From contig OW121740.1 in NCBI GenBank assembly GCA_933228675.1, positions 55,072,174 through 55,136,173 on the forward strand: DNA of 64,000 nt, given 5' to 3'. The notes under the pieces are model-generated. The model searched no databases. It saw only the letters and a list, made by a program, of their open reading frames with translations, and was not told where the DNA came from. Shown piece by piece: positions 54,839-64,000 of this stretch; position 1 is the stretch's first letter, and every line of letters begins with the position of its first letter. Source of the DNA: Stomorhina lunata. Taxonomy: Eukaryota; Arthropoda; Insecta; Diptera; Rhiniidae. The position numbers and the translations under genes are program-made.

Positions 54839-57800
54839 ATGGAGACTGCTACTGAGGTAAGCAGAAATATAAGCGTTAAACCACAAGAAGTTGCTAATAG
54901 CGATGGAAATGGAGAGCCCGAAATTGATGCTGCAATTAAATCTGCACCGCTCGTAAATATCGCAGTTAATGGTTCGTCAAGCGAAAATATTTCGGAACCT
55001 GCGTCTGCAACAGACTCATCTAGCAACAAAGAAGCTTGGTAAGTTATTTTTTAACTTTATTTATTCGTCTCGATAGTCATAAGTATTAATATTATTAGGA
55101 CACCTGCACAAAATGCCGTTCCCTTTGCTGGTCACGGTGGTGGTCCTCCACCTGGTGCCTTTCGTGGCCGTGGTGGTTTAGTAATGCATTTTAATCGTGG
55201 AGGCGGTCGAGGAGGTGGCACCAATTTTGGTAATCGTAGTTTTGATACAAATTCGCAAAATAATTCTGCCCCTAATGCTGGCGGTCCGCCTGGAGGTCCT
55301 CAAATAGAGTTATGGGTAGAGACAAAAACAGAAGATGGCAAATCCTACTACTATCATGCATTGACCAGAGAAACTACATGGACAAAACCGGAGGGACCAA
55401 ATGTCAAAGTTATGACACAATCGGAAATTGAGGAAATGAATAAAAAACAACAACAAATGCAACAAAATCAACAACAACCATCAACAGTTGCGGCTGCTAT
55501 TGCCAATGGCAACAAGGAAGAAGTTGTTAAGGACAAGCCAGAAACTGTAGTCACTGCTGTTCCTGAAAAATCTGTGACATCTCTACCTCCACCAGGCATG
55601 ATGTCACAACCTCCACCCGTTCAGCAGACATTATCTCAACCACCACCTAATATGACACCAGCAGGTATGCCACCTGGAGCTCAACATCCACCAGGTTTAC
55701 ATCAGCAGCCTCCGCCATTTTTCGGACCAGGAATGCATCCACCCAATTTTGGTCAGCCTCCCTTTGGTATGCCTCCACCTGGATATGGTGGTGGATTTCC
55801 AGGTGGACCCGGTGGTCCCGGTGCAGCACCCTGGGCGGCTATGCATTGGAATCAACACATGCATCCACCAGCAGCAGCTCAAGAGAAACCGGCGAAGAAT
55901 CTTATAATTAAACCCGGTGTTATTGACCCAGCCGTTATAGCGAGAGCTGCAGAATGGTCTGAACACAGAGCACCCGATGGGCGACCTTATTATTATCATG
56001 CCGGAAGGGGTGAAAGTGTTTGGGAAAAACCTCAAGCCTTACGCGACATGGAAGCTGCACGTATGGCAGCTCATGGAGCCACACCACAGCCCACTGCAAC
56101 GGCACCTCCCACTCCAGCTCTAGTACCCGGTATGCCACCTCACATGATGGCTAACCCGTTAATGCATATGCAAGCACCAAATCCCGCCTTTTCTGCTGAT
56201 CCTGCCATTGCATATGCTCAAGCCGCGGCTGCAGCAGCTGCTGCCGCTGGTATAAAACCCATAAACGAGACTTCCAAAGCTGTTGCAATGGAAAAAGAAG
56301 CTAAAAAGAATGCAGCCGAAGAAAAACGCAAAAAAGAGGAGGAACAAAAGAAAACTACAGCTGCAGTAGCAAAGCCGGTTGACAAATCAAGACCAATCTC
56401 TAGTACACCTATTCCTGGTACACCATGGTGCGTTGTTTGGACTGGAGACGCACGCGTTTTCTTTTATAATCCTTCTACACGCACTTCCGTTTGGGAGCGT
56501 CCCGAAGATTTACTAGAACGTGAAGAAGTCGATAAAGCTATTAACAACCCACCGGAACAATTAAAAGGTGTAATGGCTTCCAAAGCCGACAAGGCAGAAA
56601 GTGAAAAAGAAAAGCCAGCCACAATTTCAAATCAATCAAAACCAGTAAGTGATGATGATATGCAAGAAGACGATGACGATGATGAAGTTATCAAAATAAG
56701 AACTGAATCCGAATCAGACGTTGAAGAAGTTCCCGCTAAGAAAACACGTTTGAGTAAGTTTAAACAATGTTTTACAATAAAAAAGAAATGCCAATATAAG
56801 CTTTTATTTTTATGTAAAGCTAAATCCAAAAAGGCTGATGCAAGTGAAGCAGCTGTCGAGGCAGAGGTTAGAGCAGCTAAAGAACGTGCCTTAGTACCAT
56901 TGGAAACTCGTGTAAAACAATTTAAAGAAATGTTAAGAGAAAAAGATGTAAGTATGTTTATATTATTAGTGATATAGTTATTTTATTTACTCGCATTAAT
57001 AGGTATCTGCCTTCAGTACTTGGGAAAAAGAATTACATAAAATTGTATTTGATCCCCGTTATTTATTGCTAACATCAAAGGAGCGGAAACAAGTCTTTGA
57101 GAAGTATGTTAAAGATCGTGCTGAAGAGGAACGCAAAGAGAAACGTAATAAAATGAGACAAAAGAGGGACGACTTCCGTAAACTTTTGGAAGATGCAAAG
57201 TTGCATGGAAAGTAAGAATCTTTGTAGTTATGTGCTAGATAGAGATCTATATGATATATTTTGTGTATTATTTCGACAGATCATCGTTTAGTGAATTTTG
57301 CCAGCGTTTTGGTAAAGAAGAGCGCTATAGGGCAATTGAAAAAGTACGAGAACGTGAATCCCTCTTTAATGAATACCTCTTAGATGTCAGGCGCCGTGAA
57401 AAAGAAGAAAAGCAACAAAGAAAAGAGCAGGTATGTTTAGTATTTGTTAATAGTAGGATTGAGTGTCAGATGTTATTCAATCTGTTTTACCAATTTTAAT
57501 ATTACGTATAACTGTGGCTTTGTGAATCCCTACTTACATAAAATATTTTATATATTCTTGTTTTTTATAACTCTAAATATAAAATCAAACTAAAATTTTG
57601 CTAAATTTTAGACAACAAATATTAACTAAATTTATATATTATATATTTTATTTATAACTATTTAATTTTCAACCCTCAAGAATCAAAGAAACTACAAAAA
57701 TTATATAGATTTCAGCCTTTCTATCACAATATCCATCCACTTCTTTGTGTGTGAGTGTATGTTAATTGCCAATATATAGAATGCAATTCACAAATAAGGT

Positions 57801-60735
57801 ATTGAAACTCTCGGTGATGTGATTAAAAGGCAACTACTTACTGCTCCCTCTACTTTTTCTCTTTTTCCGTGTGTGTATGTGAGAATATTGATGTGGGTAT
57901 GTGAGAGCAACCCCCTAAAGACAAATTGATTGATTGAAGGTGGTAACAGACCAATATTGTATTGATAGAAAGACAATCAAAGTTTTATACATGGGATAGA
58001 GTAAGTGCGTTAAATCGCTTCAGTAAACATATTTTACAAAATCTTGTTTAGCAAAAATTTTTTTGTTACCAAACATTTTTTACACCATCAACTGAATCAA
58101 CCAAACATCCATCCGTGCGATCGTTTAAACAACCAAGATATCAAATTCGTCCAAGCTCAGCACCCTTAGCAGACCCTTTAGAAGCTTTAGAAGACTAAGA
58201 TGTAGACAACAATCAATGGTATTTGGTTAAACGAGACTTGAGAAACCGATCCACCAGTTAACCTAATAACCTTAACTTTAATTTTCCACAGCGAGTGTGG
58301 TGAGTTATCCAATGAAATCAAAATCAATAAAAAATAATATTCTAACAGAATCAGTTGAATGTTGATCAATATATAAACAAAAAAACTAAACAAAAACCAA
58401 AAAAATTTGCTGATTTATATCGTTGGTGATTTACCCCCTTCTGTTAGGCTAAAAGGAGGATTTTGCATCATATGATGAATGGAATAGATGGAAGCAGAAC
58501 TCATCAACTTCATGGATGTATGGTCTATAATGTGCCATTGTGTGTACAGTATTCTTGTTTCATTTGGTTTGAAAGCTGCTTTTAATTGCTGTTTGCCAGA
58601 TTAATCCATTTGTCTTCGTCTCTGTGTGGTTTACGTTGCGAAGCTGCCTTTTTGCTGTACGATCGATAGATTCACAAAACAAACAGTATGAAGACATAAT
58701 AAATATTTATGTTTAAAACCACTAATATTTATAAAATCTTTTTCAGCATTTACATTTATTTTGTGCGTGTGTGAAAATAATATTTGACTTTTTTTTAACT
58801 TATTTAAATTTAACACGGAATCTTATAAATTTCGATAAATTGATCACATAACGAGTACAGAGTTTGAATATTATTTTCACGGCCACTCAACAATGTACAT
58901 ACTTATTTATCACTATTTTCTTGTATTATTGTGTACGTCTGTCCGTCCTTCTGTCAAGAAAAAAGAAATCCCTGAAAAACAAATGTTTACCCGGCGTACA
59001 CAAGATTTTGAATTTATTTATCGTAGGCATACATTTTAAGTAAATCTAGATTCATTTTAATTATAAACTTATTAATCCAACTTCTTTTTCAGCTCCAACA
59101 TACGTAATTAATTTTTAAGTTATTTCTAAGAATTAAGGTAGCGTCTAAGACCTTCTAGTCATTTAAGTTTTAAATTTCCTACCAAAAACGTATATTATTT
59201 CGTTTGAAAAAACCTAAAAGATTTTGTATTTTCTGTTTCTTTCTCCCTTTTATTTTTTCAATTTGTCTTTGTGCTGGATTCCATCATAATTTCTTTGGTC
59301 CATCAAATAGATACGCAAAGATTTTATTGAAATGCTGCGTGAACGAGGAGATTCATTGGATCGTCATTGTCGCTGGCATGAAGTTAAGAAAAAGTTTGAA
59401 TCGGATTCGCGTTATCGTGCTGTAGAAAATTCCATGTATCGGGAGGACTATTTCCATGATTACATGCGTATGCAAAAGGATGAAAAACGTCGCAAGGACC
59501 GAGATCGTAAAAAGGAAAAGGATCGTGAGGAAATGGACAGAAAGTCGGATCGTAAAAGTGATCGTCGTGATAAAGAACGCCGAGATCGTAGCCGAAGTCG
59601 TGATAGGGATCGTTCGGAAAGAGATGATAAGGATAAGGATTACAAGGAGAAGGATAAGACCAAGGACAGGAGAGACAGAGATAGAGATGGCAAGGATAAG
59701 GAAAAGAGTAGCAAGGATAAGGATGAGAAAAAGAAAAATGATGATTATGTTAGTTTGCAAAGGAAAAATAAGAGAAATGTTATTAACTGAATATTTAATT
59801 TGCAGGAAGAAGGAGAACAGGGGACGGAGGAAGAACATTCTGCTAGCGAACAGGAACAGGAAACTGAACGTCTACAAAAGGAACGAGAGCGTCAACTGAG
59901 AGCCGAACAGAGTATACGTGAGCGAGAGAAGGAAGTGCAGAGGACATTGGCTGGACATTTACGTGATCGTGACAAGGAACGTGAATTACATAAGCGTGAA
60001 GAGGCTGTCGGTCACTTTAATGCTTTACTTACAGATTTGGTACGTAATGCCGATCTCACGTGGAAGGAAGTCAAGCGTCAGCTGCGCAAAGATCATCGTT
60101 GGGAATTAGTTGAATATCTGGATCGTGATGAAAGAGAAAGGTAAATGTTTTATCGATGTGTTTTATTTTATAAGTCAAATAAATCATATTTTTTTTAATA
60201 ATTTCATCAGAATCTTCAATGAACACATTGATAATTTAATGAAGAAAAAACGTGAAAAATTCCGTGAAATGTTAGATGAAATAACGACATTAGAATTGAC
60301 TAGCTCTTGGAAAGATATCAAAAAACAAATCAAAGAAGATCCACGTTATCTAAAATATAATAATTCCGAAAAGTGTGAACGTGAGTTTAGGGACTATATA
60401 GTGGACAAAACTTTAGCTGCTAAAGGAGCTCTCAAGGAATTGCTTAAAGAATGTAAACTTATTACACACAAAAGTCATGAACTAGTCAAAGAAAATCCAA
60501 ATCATCTAAAAGAGATACAAGATATTCTAAAAATGGACAAAAGGTACTCAATAGTAAAATTCAGGTTGTAAGAAATAATTTTTCCTAAAATCATTTTATC
60601 TATTGCAGATATTTAATATTGGAACATTTAGTTGAAGAACGCATCGCTATTGTGGTCAACTATTTAGAGGAACTTCACAAACGTGGACCACCCCCACCAC
60701 CTACGGCGTCAGATGCTACACGCCGCACTAAATAA
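54839..60735 (+). CDS. TCERG1: TCERG1/CA150-type transcription elongation regulator (WW and FF domains, 1191 aa)
   Basis: Nuclear factor coupling RNA polymerase II elongation with splicing; WW domains bind proline-rich splicing factors and FF domains bind the phosphorylated polymerase tail. Exons: 54839-55038, 55099-56753, 56820-56947, 57003-57211, 57280-57430, 59311-59748, 59806-60140, 60211-60543, 60609-60735. They total 3576 nt with matching phases. WW1 ~137-167 ([17 protein letters not shown]), WW2 ~351-381, WW3 ~508-540 ([18 protein letters not shown]). Pro/Gly/Met-rich linkers and an Ala run lie between. Six FF-type repeats follow from ~580 to the end, the first with [21 protein letters not shown] Lys/Arg/Asp/Glu-rich, partly RS-like insert (~763-861) separates FF groups and is longer than I recall in human TCERG1. 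The C-terminus is [17 protein letters not shown]. Orthology is secure from domain order. Confidence 0.95.
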
Positions 60736-61041
60736 AATCCATTAGTAATTGTATAATTCAAACGGAATACATTAAGTTTTATCATAAACGCCGTTTTATC
60801 TTTATTCACCTGATCCTGTCTCTTTTCTACATAACATGAAAGATAAAAAACTTTGTGTGGTCATAGGAAATGATGACCGGTTATAAAGAAATATAATTAC
60901 TTTATTTCTTGCTAAATTTATATATCTTAAAACAGGTTTATAAATTAATTTTAAGTTATATGCAAATTATACATCATTAACTATATATCTAAACTACAAT
61001 AACATTTCACAAATGTTTTGATTTAATGAAAATTATGATTA

Positions 61042-61047
61042 AATAAA
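61042..61047 (+). terminator. candidate poly(A) signal of the WW-FF gene
   Basis: AATAAA ~300 nt past the stop codon. Another AATAAA overlaps the stop (60731-60736), but that would leave almost no 3' UTR. Confidence 0.4.
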
Positions 61048-61518
61048 CTAATTTTAACAATTTTGGTCACTTTTAAATAGCTGTGATTCGAGAGTTTTTA
61101 TTTATCCATATAAATAAACTGGAGGGGTATATATGCGGCGAAGACAGTTCAATTTGTAAAATGGTTTTCAATAATAAATTTATATAAAAGCACTAGCTGG
61201 CCCGGAAAACGTTATTTTGCCATTTGCGTTCTACGATACGCAGATCTATCTTAGTTTAAAATTTCATTAAAGTTGTTACGCTATTTAGCTGGGTCACCCT
61301 TAACATTTTGAATTTTAAGATAATTTTAAATATTAGAATTTATTATCCATATATCAGATAATCTAAAAAGTATTTGCACTCTTTTGTCAGTAGAGGCTAT
61401 TAGTGGCCCTACGTTGGAAGCCTATTGTGAATTTACGCCTATTTTAGTACTGAAAAAAGGCGTGTTAAAAAGCTTTGTTAGGGTTAAAAGTGCGTCTTGT
61501 GATAATAATTTTTTAATT
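61048..61518. other. spacer downstream of the WW-FF gene
   Basis: No gene or clear repeat. A 60-aa frame at 61384-61566 overlaps the SINE and is not convincing. Confidence 0.4.
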
Positions 61519-61712
61519 GAAAGTGACCTACGTTTTAATTTCGGATTCGAACGGCAAATTCATTAGTTAGAGAAGTTTTACATAGCCTAATACTCAATAA
61601 CCAGTGGTTGAACCGCTTTTTTTTAATTTATTTTTTCATGTTGGTCTGACCGGGATTGAACTTGGGACCTCTGGTATGCCAGGCGGGTGACTAACCTGCT
61701 TTACAACGGCGG
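61519..61712 (-). mobile_element. tRNA-derived SINE, copy 4 (3' truncated, diverged)
   Basis: Minus strand: CGCCGTTGTAAAGCAGGT head, B-box AAGTTCAATCC, body ending at CGTAGGTCAC. It lacks the last ~100 bp of other copies. Copy 5 faces it 300 bp away. Confidence 0.75.
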
Positions 61713-62010
61713 CTCACATAGAAAAGTTTGTAATGCAGAGAAGTGTGTGATTAACGCGCTTAATTGATTTAAACGTTTTCGTGTTGAAAATTAGTAGCGA
61801 TGCGGCCGGCCTCTCACTAAAAAAGCCGACGTAATTTTCAACACTTCAGGCATAGAGTACTAAACAATAAAAAAAAATTATATAAAACGAGAACAGACAA
61901 AATGCGACGCCACAAATGATGATGAAGACCGAATGGATATGGACTTTGACAACGGACTTCTGCGATATTAAAAATAATATCGCAGTAATATCGCAGTAAT
62001 AATATTGTGT

Positions 62011-62268
62011 ACCGCCGTGGTATAGCAGGTAAGTCATCCGCCTAGCATACCAGAGGCCCAAGTTCGATCCACCTCATAACTCAGCTAGCCACTGGTTATT
62101 GAGTATTAGGCTATGTAAAACTTCTCTAACTAATGCATTTGTCGTTCGGAGCAGGCGTTAAAACGTAGGTCCCTTTCAATGAGTCTAAAAATAGAATCGG
62201 ATGCAGCTCATTGTCTGAGAGAAGTACCCCTTGTTCAAATTGGAATGTTGTCGGGGAATTATATATAT
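62011..62268 (+). mobile_element. tRNA-derived SINE, copy 5 (internal deletion)
   Basis: Head ACCGCCGTGGTATAGCAGGT and B-box AAGTTCGATCC join directly to ACCTCATAACTCAGC, so ~50 bp of the body are missing. It ends GGGGAATTATATATATAT, the TA tail seen in copy 2. ATATCGCAG lies on both sides and may be its target duplication. Confidence 0.8.
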
Positions 62269-62424
62269 ATATCGCAGTTACAACAAGCAGGATATAGTGG
62301 CCACAAAAGTGCATCGGAAAACCGTGTCGTTTTTTATTGATTAAACATAGGAGTACTACAATGGTAAAAATACACGTACATATTTGGCTCTATTTGGAAA
62401 ATTTATAGCTGGGAAATATTAATA

Positions 62425-63855
62425 CATGCAGTGGTGGTCACGTATTAAGCACAAATATCTCTTATAGAAGTATTAAGTCCTATTTAAATTTTGTTGACTA
62501 CTTTTTTTTGTAATGTATTATACTGGAAATATGTTTAGCACAAATTAAAAACAATACTTATTAAAAAACAAAAACAAGTTATTCATTTAAATTTCTTTAA
62601 AAAAAAAACTAATATTTTGTAGTATGTCCTTTATTTTGTATAACTGCCGCACATCTTACTCATCACAAGAGCCAGGCAACGCTCTTTTGGGATAGTGTGC
62701 CATGCTTTTTGGATTCCCGTCCATGAATCATTTAAGTTCTTAGGCTTCACGCTTGTTATATGCTTCTCTTTATTATTCCAAAGATTCTTAATAGGATTGA
62801 GATCCGGAGATTGAGCTGGCCATTTCAAAACATCTATTTGACTCTCCTCCAAGCAACACTTCACAGTACGTGAAGGGTCATTGTCATGCATGGAGTGCCA
62901 ACTAGGTGGCATCTTTGCCTCTGCATATGGTATCATAATATCGGCTAGGATGTTTTTATAAACGTGTTGATCCATACGTGTGTCAATTTTGTGTATTGGA
63001 CCAACTCCATCCCCTGAGAATGCAGCCCACACCATCACATTTCCTCCACCATATTTTACCCTTTTACTTAGGGTTGTGCTGCATGTTCGGAGGACGTACA
63101 TCTCTCTCTTTCTATCAGTTTCAAATCTGCAAAACTTTGATTCGTCGCTCCAAAATATGTTTTTCCAAAAATCTAATGGCTTTTCCAAATGCTCTCGGGA
63201 TTCGTGACTTTAAATTCTTTTTTGACACATGTGGCTTGTGTTGCACGATAAAGCCACGCAAATTTTTTTCATTAAGGCGTCTTCGTATCGTTCTGTTGGA
63301 GACATCAATACCGTATTTTGATGACACTTCACTATTTATTTCACTGGAGCTCTTAAAAAGGTCGGCTACTGACATTCTATATATTAAAGAATCCTCTTTT
63401 TTTTGTCGTTTATCTTGTTCTATGTGCCGGTGGGCACTTTTTAATTGTTCCGTGTGCTTTTATATGGCTCAAAGCATTTTATACCATCAAGCAATTTAAA
63501 ATACCTGCTATTTCACTTACAGGGCATCCTCTCGAATTCATTTCATAAATCACCTGTCGTTGCGCATCTGTGCGCCATTTAATTTGTCCATGTGTAATAA
63601 ATATTTTCCCCCCAATTCATAATCGAAAAATAAGACTATAACTAGCTTATAATTAAAATTTTCCATACAAAATTCCTACAATAAGCCTTTGATTGTTTTA
63701 TAATTTGTTTATAAATTAGGGGGTTTATTCCTAAAAAACCTTCAACTGTACACAATATGATAAAAAAGTTACCAAAAATTTTTAATTAATGATTCAAAAA
63801 ATAACAGAAATGTAAGATGTTTAATATTTGTGCTAAATTTGTGTCCAGCTCCAAT
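62425..63855 (-). mobile_element. Tc1-like element, ~1.43 kb
   Basis: Inverted ends share GTGG-CAC and ATTNAGCACAAATAT, with TA at 62423-62424 and 63856-63857. The left end reads GCAGTGGTGGTCACGTATT; the right is more diverged. It holds a frameshifted transposase. Confidence 0.78.
62631..63375 (-). pseudogene. Tc1-like transposase, inactivated
   Basis: The N-terminal DNA-binding region in one frame (63375-63121, VSSKYGIDVSNRTIRRRLNE) overlaps the catalytic domain in another (63188-62631), so there is a frameshift. The catalytic part shows IFWSDESKF (first Asp), GGGNVMVWAAFSGDGVGPI, MHDNDPSRT (second Asp) and WPAQSPDLNPIKNLW. The usual catalytic Glu of NPIENLW is Lys. I count 31 residues between the second Asp and that position, three fewer than the DD34E norm, so a small deletion is likely too. 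Confidence 0.85.
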
Positions 63856-64000
63856 TACGTATTACCAACAAATAAATTATATGTATATGAAGTAATTGAA
63901 ATGAGGAAATAACAAAAAAAAAAAAAATAACGGGACTTGTCGATCACACCATAAGCTACACATCGCACAGTGAAATTTCTTCATACATCTAACTGCAAAA

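Noticed and set aside
54829..55029. 66-aa minus-strand frame over the WW-FF first exon
   Set aside because: It is a shadow of the real exon, whose splice phase and protein match the WW-FF gene.
59353..59838. 161-aa hydrophobic frame on the minus strand
   Set aside because: It is antisense to the charged exon 6 of the WW-FF gene; complement of Lys/Arg/Asp codons gives Ile/Leu/Phe-rich frames.

Overview
The window is AT-rich, intron-rich animal nuclear DNA that is very dense in transposons. It looks like a calyptrate fly, most likely a blowfly (Calliphoridae). The main reason is a tachykinin precursor that encodes APTAFYGVR and [11 protein letters not shown], each followed by an amidation Gly and a dibasic site. 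As far as I recall, these are callitachykinin I and II, first isolated from Calliphora. INE-1/DINE-1-like repeats and abundant Tc1/mariner elements also fit a dipteran. No bacterial genes, CRISPR arrays, rRNA or functional tRNA genes were seen.

Three host genes are supported exon by exon with phase-consistent splice sites. (1) Tachykinin, + strand, five coding exons from 17095 to 38254. It spans 21 kb because its introns are full of transposons, and the precursor is about 412 aa with six amidated peptides. (2) A non-canonical poly(A)/terminal uridylyl polymerase, - strand, six exons from 54402 down to 50521, 510 aa. (3) A TCERG1/CA150-type WW-FF transcription elongation and splicing regulator, + strand, nine exons from 54839 to 60735, 1191 aa. 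Genes 2 and 3 are divergent, with 436 bp between their start codons.

The rest is a mosaic of mobile elements. Left part (1-16.5 kb): an intact mariner with a 361-aa transposase, a GTCCGTCAC-motif element, an INE-1-like element, a Helitron-like element nested in another copy of itself, a 1.1-kb palindrome bounded by TTAA, a second mariner family, and tRNA-derived SINEs. Tachykinin introns (17.3-38.2 kb): a hAT-like element with a perfect 8-bp target duplication that holds a LINE, which in turn holds a mariner; another mariner; LINE 3' ends; more Helitron-like and INE-1-like copies. Downstream of tachykinin (38.3-50 kb): a Helitron-like copy, and a four-level nest in which a GTCCGTCAC element holds a CMC/Chapaev-like element, which holds an INE-1-like element, which holds a LINE scrap. 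Right edge: SINEs and a dead Tc1 element whose catalytic Glu has become Lys.

The most useful result is that several families can be delimited from this window alone, because insertions fall inside other repeats whose uninterrupted paralogues are also present. The best candidate for something undescribed is the Helitron-like family. It inserts between A and T without target duplication and has a 3' hairpin, but it ends in GTAC instead of the usual CTRR.
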